Assembly: GCA_003963305.1 (NCBI GenBank)
Contig: RXJR01000022.1
Span: 1-64,000 of the forward strand
Direction: 5' to 3'
Source: Candidatus Melainabacteria bacterium
GTDB lineage: Bacteria; Cyanobacteriota; Vampirovibrionia; Obscuribacterales; Obscuribacteraceae
DNA length: 64,000 nt
Shown: one piece after another, positions 45,567 to 54,257 of the stretch
Position numbering within the stretch: the stretch's first letter is position 1
Layout: every line of letters begins with the position of its first letter
Made by a program: the position numbers and the translations under genes
Notes under the pieces: generated by a model
Databases searched by the model: none
The model's input: only the letters and a program-made list of their open reading frames with translations
Told to the model about the DNA's origin: nothing

Positions 45567-46091
45567 ATGTCCGAGAAATCAGCTATCCAAGCTGTGCCAA
45601 TAACGCGCGAAGCGTACGCGCCGTACGGTTCACTGATTTCCGCGGACGACTCGCTACCTTTTAGATATGCCAATATGCGCACTGCCAAGCGATTTGACCA
45701 TCTGGCGGAAGTGGTTAATCTGCGCAGCGAGACGGCCAGGCTGAATCTTTGTGTGTTCAGTTGCAGCCCCCTTGCCGAAGCGCCTCTGCAAATGAAACTA
45801 CTGGAGAAGCATCAATATTCCACGCAAGTGTTCCTGCCAATGACGAACAAGGCAAGGTTTCTGGTTATCGTCTGTCTTGGTGGTGATGAACCTGATTTGA
45901 ACACGTTGAGTTGCTTCGAGGCGACAAACGGTCAGGGAATCAGTTATAGACCGGGTGTGTGGCACTATCCGATGACAGCGATCGGCGAACCTATTGATTT
46001 TGCCTGCCTGGTTTGTGAGGACGGCTCGAAGGAAGATTGCGAGGTGCACACTTTCAAGTCACCTATTGAAATTTTTCCTGCTGACTTGTAA
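45567..46091 (+). CDS. allA: Ureidoglycolate lyase
   Basis: A 174-residue cupin-like enzyme splitting ureidoglycolate to glyoxylate and urea. Family blocks include ITREAYAPYGSLI at the start, LLEKHQYSTQVFLPM (substrate site region), FLVIVCLGGDEPDL and the histidine in GVWHYPMTAIGEPIDFACL. It is transcribed divergently from the other six genes of the pathway. The ATG at 45567 follows GAGAGGAG by nine bases; an upstream in-frame ATG would add 17 residues not seen in the family. It completes the route from urate to glyoxylate. Confidence 0.92.
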   Translation: MSEKSAIQAVPITREAYAPYGSLISADDSLPFRYANMRTAKRFDHLAEVVNLRSETARLNLCVFSCSPLAEAPLQMKLLEKHQYSTQVFLPMTNKARFLVIVCLGGDEPDLNTLSCFEATNGQGISYRPGVWHYPMTAIGEPIDFACLVCEDGSKEDCEVHTFKSPIEIFPADL

Positions 46092-46215
46092 TTTCGACCG
46101 ACTGTGTGAAATCAGTTATTTATTCAGAAAACCAGTTCAGATCAACAATCTGGAGTTGTCAGGCTTATAAACTTACTCTGTTGCACAGGATGTGCCCAAC
46201 TGTGGAGGAATGCGC

Positions 46216-47802
46216 GTGCGTAGTTTTGTACGTTTGGCTTTGAGTGTGGTCGCACTGGGAGCACTTGGGCAGCCCTTTTTGCCGCCGGCTTTCGGCGAAG
46301 TTAGCTGCGTAGCGGAAGTGAAATCGGCGCCTGCCCACCCCGGCATAATTTTTCATCAGTACTATCTTGGATGTTTGTCGCACGCTTCTTACCTGATTGG
46401 CGACGAAGCCACGAAAACTGCAGTGATAGTCGATCCCCAGAGAGACATCGACCAGTACATAGCAGACGCCGAGAAGAACGGGCTCAAAATCACCCATGTA
46501 TTTTTGACGCATGTTCACGCTGATTTCGTAGCTGGGCATCTTGAGCTTCAACGCAAGACCGGTGCAAAAATTTGCCTCGGTGCTAAAACAAGCGCCACCT
46601 ACAAATTTACGGGCTTCAAAGACGGCGATACGCTTGATGTAGGCAACGTGCGATTCAAAGTTCTGGAGACCCCCGGACACACACCTGAGGCTATCTCTAT
46701 TCTTGTTTTCGACACGAAGAAGGACACGGCTAGGCCTTATGCGGTCTTGAGCGGCGACAGTCTTTTCATAGGCGATGTCGGTCGCCCTGACCTTTTGTCT
46801 TCAAAAGGCATCAGCGCTAAAGAGCTGGCCGAGATGGAATATGATTCTCTGCACAACAAACTCATGACCCTGCCCGACGAAACTCTCGTGTATCCAGCAC
46901 ATGGTGCCGGCTCTCTTTGCGGAAAAAATATGAGCAAAGAGACCGTCTCTACAATCGGCGAGCAGAAGCGCACAAATTACGCGCTGCAGCCGATGAGCAA
47001 AGAGAAGTTGGTGGAGCTGCTCACTAAAGATTTGCCGCCGGCGCCGAAATATTTCGCTTATGACGCAGCATTCAATTGCCAGGCGCATCCGTCCCTGGAT
47101 GAACTTTTGAAGAACCTCAAGCCTCTCAGCGTCGACGAAGCACTGAAGTTGAAGAACTCGGGCGCCTATTTGTTAGACGGACGTGAGTCAGATTCATACG
47201 CCCGGCAACATGTAGTCGACAGCGTCAACATTCCCCTCAAGGGAAGATATGCGACGTGGGCCGGCACATTCATCGATCACGAGAAACCAGTCGTAATCAT
47301 TTGTGATCCTGGTCAGGAAAAGGAAGCTGTCATGCGACTTGGGCGCATCGGACTGGACTCTGTCGCTGGTTACGTCGGCGGCGGTATCAAAGCATTCGAT
47401 GGACGAGTTGATCTCGTTAGAAATAACGAGCGTGTCACTGCACAGCAACTAGCAAAGCTTTTGCAATCAGAGAAACCACCTTATGTACTGGATGTACGCA
47501 GCCAGGGTGAGTGGCAGGCTGCTCATATAGAGAACACACATCTTTTGCCGCTTAGCGACATCCTCGAGCACGTCGACACTCTGCCGAAGGACAAAGAAAT
47601 AATCATCATGTGTGCCTCCGGAAATCGCTCTTCCACTGCAGCGAGTCTGTTGAGTCAGCATGGTGTCACACACCTCACCGATCTGCGCGGCGGCATTGAA
47701 GGCTGGCAAGTTGAGAAGCTGCCTGTGATCTCACAAACTTCAACTGACGGCAATGATAAGTCGGGCAACTTGAAGCCAAATTGCAGTGTGAAGACTCAGT
47801 GA
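46216..47802 (+). CDS. Exported persulfide dioxygenase-rhodanese fusion (CstB-like)
   Basis: A protein of about 528 residues with a signal peptide (FVRLALSVVALGALGQPFLPPAFG). A metallo-beta-lactamase domain (about 45-290) has THVHADFVAGH (His99, His101, Asp103), TPGHTPEA, SGDSLFIGDVGRPDL and YPAHGAG, the set of iron ligands found in ETHE1/persulfide dioxygenases. Two rhodanese domains follow. The first has Cys363 in an altered loop (CDPGQE); the second has Cys466 in a normal loop (CASGNRS). This MBL-rhodanese-rhodanese order is that of staphylococcal CstB, which oxidises low-molecular-weight persulfides to sulfite or thiosulfate. The export signal is unusual. GTG at 46216 has GGAGG seven bases before it. 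It leads the sulfite dehydrogenase-oxidase gene set. Confidence 0.85.
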   Translation: MRSFVRLALSVVALGALGQPFLPPAFGEVSCVAEVKSAPAHPGIIFHQYYLGCLSHASYLIGDEATKTAVIVDPQRDIDQYIADAEKNGLKITHVFLTHVHADFVAGHLELQRKTGAKICLGAKTSATYKFTGFKDGDTLDVGNVRFKVLETPGHTPEAISILVFDTKKDTARPYAVLSGDSLFIGDVGRPDLLSSKGISAKELAEMEYDSLHNKLMTLPDETLVYPAHGAGSLCGKNMSKETVSTIGEQKRTNYALQPMSKEKLVELLTKDLPPAPKYFAYDAAFNCQAHPSLDELLKNLKPLSVDEALKLKNSGAYLLDGRESDSYARQHVVDSVNIPLKGRYATWAGTFIDHEKPVVIICDPGQEKEAVMRLGRIGLDSVAGYVGGGIKAFDGRVDLVRNNERVTAQQLAKLLQSEKPPYVLDVRSQGEWQAAHIENTHLLPLSDILEHVDTLPKDKEIIIMCASGNRSSTAASLLSQHGVTHLTDLRGGIEGWQVEKLPVISQTSTDGNDKSGNLKPNCSVKTQ

Positions 47803-47810
47803 TTTAGTCG

Positions 47811-49064
47811 ATGATTTTCAATCCGAAAGAGTTGCCACCCTCGCATGAACTAAATGATCCCGTCAGTCGCAGGCGTTTTTTGCAATTCGCTTCGGCTGCC
47901 GCTCTGTCTGGTCTTCTAGGAGCCTGTCACAGACAAGATCAAAGTGAAAACTTCATTACCCTGCCGCCTGGTCAGACTGTAGCTCGTTTTCCTGAAAAGA
48001 CCGAGCTCATTCTGTTGACCGATCGACCGCCCCAGCTCGAAACGCCCCTGCACTACTTTCGGGAGGACCTGACCCCGAATGATGCCTTCTTCGTGCGATG
48101 GCACTATGAAGGTATCCCGACTTTCATCGATCTGCGTCAGTTCAGGTTAGAAGTGGGCGGACACGTAAATAAACCGCTCACTCTCAGTTTGACCGACTTG
48201 AAAAAGCAGTACGAGCCGGCCACTGTTGTAGCAGTGAATCAGTGTTCAGGCAATTCTCGCAGTTCGTTTCAGCCGCGCGTGCCGGGCGGGCAGTGGCGCA
48301 ATGGTGCAATGGGGAACGCTCGATGGACAGGTATCCGCCTTAAAGACCTTTTGCAAGCTGCCGGTATTAAGGGTGGTGCAGTAGAAGTCAGCTTCGCCGG
48401 TCTCGACGAAGCACCGCTCTTCAATATGCACAAATTCGTCAAAGCACTATCCATCGACCACGCAATGAGCGACGAGGTCCTGGTTGCTTACGAGATGAAT
48501 GAGAAACCACTGCCCATGCTGAATGGATTTCCGCTGCGACTGGTGGTGCCTGGATGGTATGCCACTTACTGGGTAAAGTCTTTGAAATCAATACAGGTCT
48601 TGCCCCAGAAATTTCAGGGCTTCTGGATGGACAAGGCATACAGAATTCCAAAAAACGAAGACGCTGTCGAAACGCCGGAGAACCTGGCCAAGGATACCGT
48701 ACCAATCAACAAAATGAATGTGCGCTCCTTGATCGTCAGCCCTGATGTGAATGAGGTGGTGCGTGTGGGAAGACCTTGCGAAGTGCAGGGAATCGCATTC
48801 GATTCCGGCTCAGGGATAAAGAAAGTGGAAGTCTCAACAGACGAAGGTAAAACTTGGCAGACAGCTCAGCTGGATTCGGATAAGCTGGGCAACTTTTCAT
48901 TCAGACGGTTTCGCATGAGCTGGACACCGCCAGGACCGGGGACTCATGCACTGATGTCACGGGCCTACAGCAACGATGGAAAATTTCAGCGCTCATTCGA
49001 CCAGTGGAATAAGAGCGGCTATATGCGTAATGTCATTGAACGCTGGGAGGTCGCTGTTATCTAA
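47811..49064 (+). CDS. sorA: Sulfite dehydrogenase, molybdopterin subunit (SorA-type)
   Basis: A 417-residue member of the sulfite oxidase family that oxidises sulfite to sulfate at a molybdenum cofactor. It has a twin-arginine signal (SRRRFLQFASAAALSGLLGAC) ending in a possible lipobox, so it is exported folded and may be lipid-anchored. The Mo-binding Cys145 is in NQCSGNSRS. NARWTGIRLKDLL and PLPMLNGFPLRLVVPGWYATYWVKSL are family blocks. A C-terminal Ig-like dimerisation domain (about 300-410) follows. There is no heme b5 domain, so electrons must go to an external cytochrome, encoded directly downstream with no gap. It starts eight bases after the CstB-like gene. Confidence 0.88.
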   Translation: MIFNPKELPPSHELNDPVSRRRFLQFASAAALSGLLGACHRQDQSENFITLPPGQTVARFPEKTELILLTDRPPQLETPLHYFREDLTPNDAFFVRWHYEGIPTFIDLRQFRLEVGGHVNKPLTLSLTDLKKQYEPATVVAVNQCSGNSRSSFQPRVPGGQWRNGAMGNARWTGIRLKDLLQAAGIKGGAVEVSFAGLDEAPLFNMHKFVKALSIDHAMSDEVLVAYEMNEKPLPMLNGFPLRLVVPGWYATYWVKSLKSIQVLPQKFQGFWMDKAYRIPKNEDAVETPENLAKDTVPINKMNVRSLIVSPDVNEVVRVGRPCEVQGIAFDSGSGIKKVEVSTDEGKTWQTAQLDSDKLGNFSFRRFRMSWTPPGPGTHALMSRAYSNDGKFQRSFDQWNKSGYMRNVIERWEVAVI

Positions 49065-49457
49065 GTGCCGACACCCAAGCAGATAATGTTATTAATGGGC
49101 TTTGTCCTTGTCGGTGCGCTCGTGCTCTGGCTCGGACGCGATGACTCAAAAGTGACCAATGCGTCTGACAGCGGAAAACCGACGACCTTATCTCAATCAG
49201 AAATTCACCAGATTGCCTTGCCGCACGATGATCCTGAATTTCCTGCCGCACCCGGGCGTCAGATTTTTCTATCAAGATGCACTGTTTGCCACACTCTTCG
49301 CTATGTGACGATGCAGCCTGACTTTCCCAAAAAAGTTTGGGCAAAAGAAGTTGCGAAAATGATCAACACATATGGTGCTCATATCTCAGGTGAGGAAGCC
49401 CGACAGATTACGGACTACCTGGCTGCTGTAAAAGGCTCTGAGGGAGCGAGCAAGTGA
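49065..49457 (+). CDS. sorB: Monoheme cytochrome c subunit of sulfite dehydrogenase (SorB-like)
   Basis: A 130-residue protein with an N-terminal membrane anchor or uncleaved signal (IMLLMGFVLVGALVLWLG) and one heme-binding motif CTVCH at residues 72-76. The C-terminal helix region EEARQITDYLAAV is typical of small class I cytochromes; Met76-region ligands cannot be assigned with certainty. GTG directly follows the sorA stop and its own stop overlaps the oxidase gene start by four bases (GTGA). That packing makes it the likely electron carrier between the two. SorB is the general family name for such partners; overall similarity is low beyond the heme motif. Confidence 0.8.
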   Translation: MPTPKQIMLLMGFVLVGALVLWLGRDDSKVTNASDSGKPTTLSQSEIHQIALPHDDPEFPAAPGRQIFLSRCTVCHTLRYVTMQPDFPKKVWAKEVAKMINTYGAHISGEEARQITDYLAAVKGSEGASK

Positions 49458-52111
49458 CTGAGAACGCGCAAACCAAAGCAGATAGCAGCGCTCCACAATT
49501 GTGTGGCGGATTGATCAGGGCACATGCCTTCGCAGCCCTGATTACACTCGTTCTGTCAGCGCTTTTCGGGCTCTTTGTTTCAATCAAAATGCACCACCCT
49601 GATTTTGCCGGCAACGATGCCTGGCTTACATGGGGCAGACTGCGTTACAACCACACCCAGGGAATCTTTTTTGGTTGGCTCGGAAACGCTTTCCTGATGT
49701 TTCTTTATTACGCGGTGCCCAAACTGGCATTCCGGCCCATTACCAGCAGGCACCTGGGCTGGTGCCTGTTTGCACTATGGAATTTTGCTGTTGTTTTGCC
49801 TGGCTGGCTGCTTGTGCTTGCTGGATTCAGCCAATCGATAGAGTGGGGAGAGTTTCCGCTTGTAGTCGATGCCTTCGTTGTCATCGCTTTTGTGCTGATG
49901 ATCATTCAATTCGCGTTGCCGCTCCTGAGAGCAAAACTCTCGCATCTGTATGTATCAGGCTGGTACATTCTAGGTTCGCTCATCTTCACTGCCCTTGCCT
50001 ATCCAGTGGGAAATATAGCTCCACAGCTCTTGCCCGGCGCCCAAGGCGCCGCTTTCAGCGGCTTATGGATTCACGATGCAGTCGGACTTTACGTGACTCC
50101 GCTGGCTCTTGCTATTGCCTATCTGGTAATCCCTTTGTCGACAAAAAAGCCAATTCACAGCCATTTTCTTTCAATGATCGGGTTCTGGATTCTCTTTTTC
50201 GTTTATCCACTCAACGGCACGCACCATTACATATATTCGGCAATCCCTATGGATGCTCAGAAAGGTGCCATCGCCGCTTCGGTCTACCTGGGGCTGGATG
50301 TGATTATTGTGGTCACGAATCTGCTTTTGTCACTGAAAGGTTCCGGGCAAACAATCAAAGAGAATTTGCCCCTGCGATTCGTCTGGATGGGCACCATCCT
50401 TTATCTGATTGTCAGTCTGCAAGGCTCACTGCAAGCCTTGATGCCCTTGAACAAGCTGCTGCATTTCAGCGACTGGGTAATTGGACATTCGCATCTGGCA
50501 ATGCTCGGCTTCGCTTCATTCACCGCAATTGGTGGCATCGCTCATGTCTGGCAGCGTCTGCCGGGCGTACGATTCAACAACGGTGCGCTGGTCTGGTGTT
50601 ACTGGTCACTGCTTGCCGGTCTGGTGGGCATGTTCTCGATCCTGACCGTGGCTGGTCTGGTTGAATCTCATATCTGGCAGAGTTCGCTGCCATGGCTCGA
50701 TTCGATAAGAACCGTGCGCAGTTACTGGGTGGCTCGATCTATAGCGTCGATTCCTGTATTTCTGGCTTTCGCTCTCTTGTTGGCGGCCATGACGACAGGC
50801 GAAGTGGTACAGGAATCGCAGTCGACCGACGGCAGTGCGCCCTCTTTCAAAGATGGCGAGAGCTCAGAACGCGGCAGTAAGGCACTCAATATGGCTTATC
50901 TCTCTGCGTCGCTGGCCGGATTTGGCTTCTTTATCTTCTCCTTTGCTGTGCTGGGCATCCTTCCCGGTGCGGCTCTCGATAAAGAAGTGGCTCGCACTAA
51001 ACCGCAGACGATGATGCCGCCCACGAAGTCGGAAGAGAATGGACGGCTGGTCTATGCGCGTGAAGGCTGCGCTTACTGTCATACGCAACAGGTCAGGGTC
51101 GTAGAGTCAGACATCCAACGTTTCGGAGCACCTACCAAAGCCTGGGAAACCCATTATGACTATCCGCACCTCTGGGGCACCAGACGTGTCGGACCTGACC
51201 TCGCCCGCGAGTCTGGTATCAGATCGGATGACTGGCAGCTAACACATCTCTACAACCCGCGACTGGTCGTGGCAGATTCAGTAATGCCCGGCTATCCATG
51301 GTTGTTTGAGGGTAGTGCCGACAAACCTGGCAAAGAGGCAGAAGACCTTTTGCGCTATGTCAAATCGCTCGGCAGAGCCAGACAGTTGACCGGTGCAGAT
51401 AGCAATCAATTTACTTTGGCTGTGAATTGTGCCTGTCCTGACGATGTAAAGAAACTGGAGACTGATGTAACTTCGACTGATGCCAGCCCTTCTCGGGCGC
51501 GACGATCAAGCTCCAGACTGGCTATTGTTTTGCCGTCCAATCCCGAACAGCTGACCACTTACATCCGACAGGGCAAAGGCGTCTACGCTCAAAATTGCGC
51601 CACCTGTCACGGCGAACGGGGCGAAGGAAATGGTCCGGCAGCAGCGATTCTTCTGCCTCGCCCCTCCGATTTAACCGCTAGCCGTATCTCGACATCCACT
51701 CTTAGCTCGATCATCATGAACGGACTGCCGGGAACTTCCATGCCGGCCTGGCGAGACATGCCCCAGCGCGACGTAGAAAGTCTTATAGCCTTTCTTTCCA
51801 CCCTGCCTCAAAATGAGAAACCGTCTCTGACGGCGACTGCGGCCGAATTGGAGGCTGGAAAAGCATTGTTTGCCAAACAGTGCGTCTCTTGCCATGGTAG
51901 CGCCGGTGATGGCACAGGACCAGCAGCCGGAGCCATGGCACGTTGCCCGACCAATTTTCATGAGGTGCAACCTACTTTCGCTGATGCCATGAAAGACATC
52001 GAGGCAGGTGTCGCGGGAACCGGCATGCCTTCATGGGGAAAACAATTGACTGAAACGGAGCGGCTCTATCTGGCTCACTATGTTCGCTCCCTCTATGACG
52101 GAGGTCAGTGA
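49454..52111 (+). CDS. Fused cbb3-type cytochrome c oxidase CcoN-CcoO-CcoP-like
   Basis: An 885-residue single polypeptide. Residues 1 to about 455 are a CcoN-type heme-copper core. Heme b ligand His67 (RYNHTQG) is present, as are CuB ligands His207 (IHDAVG) and His257/His258 (GTHHY), the cross-linking Tyr261 characteristic of C-type oxidases, and His345/His347 (IGHSHL). A further membrane helix (about 480-510) leads to a CcoO domain with CAYCH at 539 and the YDYPHLWGTRRVGPDLAR and SVMPGYPWL blocks. After a Ser/Arg linker come two CcoP-like hemes, CATCH at 715 and CVSCH at 810. It reduces O2 to water with electrons from cytochrome c. Separate ccoN, ccoO and ccoP are the rule, so this triple fusion is the notable feature. 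The start is GTG. Confidence 0.88.
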   Translation: MTENAQTKADSSAPQLCGGLIRAHAFAALITLVLSALFGLFVSIKMHHPDFAGNDAWLTWGRLRYNHTQGIFFGWLGNAFLMFLYYAVPKLAFRPITSRHLGWCLFALWNFAVVLPGWLLVLAGFSQSIEWGEFPLVVDAFVVIAFVLMIIQFALPLLRAKLSHLYVSGWYILGSLIFTALAYPVGNIAPQLLPGAQGAAFSGLWIHDAVGLYVTPLALAIAYLVIPLSTKKPIHSHFLSMIGFWILFFVYPLNGTHHYIYSAIPMDAQKGAIAASVYLGLDVIIVVTNLLLSLKGSGQTIKENLPLRFVWMGTILYLIVSLQGSLQALMPLNKLLHFSDWVIGHSHLAMLGFASFTAIGGIAHVWQRLPGVRFNNGALVWCYWSLLAGLVGMFSILTVAGLVESHIWQSSLPWLDSIRTVRSYWVARSIASIPVFLAFALLLAAMTTGEVVQESQSTDGSAPSFKDGESSERGSKALNMAYLSASLAGFGFFIFSFAVLGILPGAALDKEVARTKPQTMMPPTKSEENGRLVYAREGCAYCHTQQVRVVESDIQRFGAPTKAWETHYDYPHLWGTRRVGPDLARESGIRSDDWQLTHLYNPRLVVADSVMPGYPWLFEGSADKPGKEAEDLLRYVKSLGRARQLTGADSNQFTLAVNCACPDDVKKLETDVTSTDASPSRARRSSSRLAIVLPSNPEQLTTYIRQGKGVYAQNCATCHGERGEGNGPAAAILLPRPSDLTASRISTSTLSSIIMNGLPGTSMPAWRDMPQRDVESLIAFLSTLPQNEKPSLTATAAELEAGKALFAKQCVSCHGSAGDGTGPAAGAMARCPTNFHEVQPTFADAMKDIEAGVAGTGMPSWGKQLTETERLYLAHYVRSLYDGGQ

Positions 52112-52114
52112 GTA

Positions 52115-52261
52115 ATGTTATTGCAATTCGCACTGATCGTCATGACTGGAATAGTGGCACTGTTCGTATTCGCCTGGGCACGCTCCCCTGCGTTGCGGCG
52201 AGCCCTGGAGGAACCCAAATACAGCATTCTGGAAAACGAGACTAGATCAGACGACCACTGA
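52115..52261 (+). CDS. ccoS: CcoS-like cbb3 oxidase maturation protein (48 aa)
   Basis: A short gene three bases after the oxidase stop. GGAGGT sits nine bases before its ATG, inside the end of the oxidase gene. The product has one membrane helix (residues 2-20, LLQFALIVMTGIVALFVFA), then WARS, and then ALEEPKYSILENE. That matches the CcoS/FixS pattern of one helix, (F)W...SG.(F/Y)DDLEGPA..IL.(D/E)(D/E). CcoS is needed for copper and heme b insertion into CcoN. The identification rests on size, topology, motif and position. No CcoG, CcoH or CcoI is in the window. A 160-bp gap without a gene follows. Confidence 0.78.
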   Translation: MLLQFALIVMTGIVALFVFAWARSPALRRALEEPKYSILENETRSDDH

Positions 52262-52421
52262 TTTCCTGACTCAGCATTATTGTGATGTTGACTTTTGCGC
52301 ACGCACTCTGTGAGCGAATCTGCGAGCCCTTGCCCATTGCGCCATTTCACCCGACTGAGCAATTGCATTTCTTCTCCTTTGCGGATAGCAACTGGGTCGA
52401 CGGCGGGAGTATGATCTAGAA

Positions 52422-54257
52422 ATGAATCTGAAAATTTGGCAGAAAATCCTGCTGATCGTATCCCTGCCGGTAATCTTCGAAATCGTCTTCGTTGCCACAT
52501 TGGCGACTTTACTTTTACAGACTGAGCAACTGTCGGATCGTTTTGAGACGTCAAAGTCCGCTCTTGTCAAGTTTCATGCCGCGCAGGAAGCGTTGATTCA
52601 AGCGACTTTTTCGCTGACTAACATCAATAAGCTCACAGAGCAGGAGTTCTCAAGAGAGTTTGATGATCTGCGTGAGAATTTGCGCAATTTCCATAAATCA
52701 TTAGATATGACTTTCGGAGTTCGCCCCGAACTCAAAGATGCACTCGAACCAGTTCCTGATTTGATTCATGGTGGCGAGAATCTCATCGATCGCATCAAGA
52801 AAATGCTGCGCGGTTCGCCCGATGAACGAGCGGATATGCGCAGACAGCTTGAAGCGTCCATGATCATTCTTGTGCTCAACATGAAACCGGTCTCGGATCG
52901 AGTCGCTCAAGCTGAGTATTCAATGCATGTGAACGCTCCAGCAGAGCTTGCCGCTCAGCGTAACGCCGTAATGATTGCAATTGGAATGGGACTGATCGTC
53001 AGTCTCATTATTTCAACAGGAGCGGGAGCACTCTTTTTTCGCAACGTCGCCAGGCGATTTCGTATTATTGAAGAAAATGCGCAGCGAGTCGCACTTGGGC
53101 AGCAGCTACAAGCACCACTCAACGATGATGACGAAATTGGAGAACTTGATGCTGCTTTGCACGAAGCAGCTAATTTGATCGAAGATGCGAGGAAAAAGGA
53201 GTTTGCCATCTTAGAGCAATCTGTCGACGTGCTCTGCTCGCTCGATAGAAGGCTGCGCATTGTCGATGTTGGAGCTTCTGTCTCCCGAGCCTGGAAATAC
53301 ACGCCCGATGAATTGATCGGTCGGTCTGTGCTGACGCTTGTGCCTGAGCTGGAGCGCACGAGACTGACCACGCTTTTGCTGGAGAACATGGCTTCAGAGA
53401 AAGAATTTGAGTTCGAATGCCCGCTGCGCACTGGTAATGGCAACATCAGAGACATTCTCTGGAAAACTAGTTGGATTCAAGCTGACAAAATCTTTTATTG
53501 CGTCGCTCATGATGTCACTGAAAGGCGAGCACTGGCCAGGCAGAAACAACAGCTCATCTCTGTGGCCGGGCACGATTTGAGAACGCCGCTGACATCGGTT
53601 TCGAGCACTTTTTCTTTGATTACGGAAGGAGCGCGGGGCGAAATTAGCGAAAAGGCGCAAAAGGAGCTGACCAAGGCCAGCCAGAGCCTGGAGCGACTGA
53701 TGGAACTGGTAAGAGATCTGCTGGATCTCGAGAAACTGGACGCCGGAAAAATGGTGCTGGAATTTAAGAGCGTGAGCGCGCTCGATGTTTGCAGCGCTGC
53801 AATCGATTCACTCAATACTCTGGCGCAGAAACTCAATGTAAAAATTCAACCACCGTGGCAAGACGCTCTTATGCTCGGCGATGAACGGCGTCTTGTGCAA
53901 ATCATGATCAATTTCCTTTCCAACGCAGTCAAGTTTTCGCCGCGTGGCGGCACAGTCACAGTTGCCATCAAAGGCGGTGACGATTTTGTCGAGATGAGTG
54001 TAGCCGACCAGGGTCCCGGCATTCCCGCAGCCGACAGAGAGATGATTTTCGAGAAGTTCCATCAATCGAAAGCCGTAACATCAGCGGCGCCTATCAAGAG
54101 CACCGGATTGGGACTGGCAATTGCAAAGGTATTGACCGAAGGGCACAACGGCACTATCGGCGTCGAAAGCGAAGTCGGCAAAGGAACGAGATTTTTCGTC
54201 AGGATTCCAACCTTCAGAGAGAATTACAGCTCAATGGAGATAGAAGAAGGGTCATGA
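52422..54257 (+). CDS. Membrane sensor histidine kinase, copy 1 (HAMP-PAS-HisKA)
   Basis: A 611-residue kinase. The first helix is at about 5-30, with a periplasmic helical domain of about 145 residues and a second helix at about 180-208. A HAMP linker (about 208-258), a PAS domain (about 260-370, VLCSLDRRLRIVDVG...) and the catalytic part follow. The phosphoacceptor is His384 in AGHDLRTPLTS. The ATP domain has NFLSNAVKFSP, DQGPGIP and GLGLAI. The periplasmic part is coiled-coil like and holds no known ligand domain. It overlaps copy 2 by four bases and follows the oxidase gene set by 160 bp, so regulation of, or response to, respiration is conceivable. No response regulator is adjacent. Confidence 0.92.
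   Translation: MNLKIWQKILLIVSLPVIFEIVFVATLATLLLQTEQLSDRFETSKSALVKFHAAQEALIQATFSLTNINKLTEQEFSREFDDLRENLRNFHKSLDMTFGVRPELKDALEPVPDLIHGGENLIDRIKKMLRGSPDERADMRRQLEASMIILVLNMKPVSDRVAQAEYSMHVNAPAELAAQRNAVMIAIGMGLIVSLIISTGAGALFFRNVARRFRIIEENAQRVALGQQLQAPLNDDDEIGELDAALHEAANLIEDARKKEFAILEQSVDVLCSLDRRLRIVDVGASVSRAWKYTPDELIGRSVLTLVPELERTRLTTLLLENMASEKEFEFECPLRTGNGNIRDILWKTSWIQADKIFYCVAHDVTERRALARQKQQLISVAGHDLRTPLTSVSSTFSLITEGARGEISEKAQKELTKASQSLERLMELVRDLLDLEKLDAGKMVLEFKSVSALDVCSAAIDSLNTLAQKLNVKIQPPWQDALMLGDERRLVQIMINFLSNAVKFSPRGGTVTVAIKGGDDFVEMSVADQGPGIPAADREMIFEKFHQSKAVTSAAPIKSTGLGLAIAKVLTEGHNGTIGVESEVGKGTRFFVRIPTFRENYSSMEIEEGS

Noticed and set aside
46092-46215. TATAAA near 46170 as promoter of the sulfur gene set
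   Set aside because: No acceptable minus-35 sequence at 16-18 bp, so it cannot be separated from chance A+T richness.
46165-46680. 171-codon frame antisense to the start of the CstB-like gene
   Set aside because: It covers the signal peptide and metal site of a clearly conserved protein on the other strand.
49630-50664. 344-codon frame overlapping the CcoN region in another phase
   Set aside because: It is Cys/Arg/Ser-rich and lacks membrane helices; the overlapping frame has every catalytic residue of a cbb3 oxidase.
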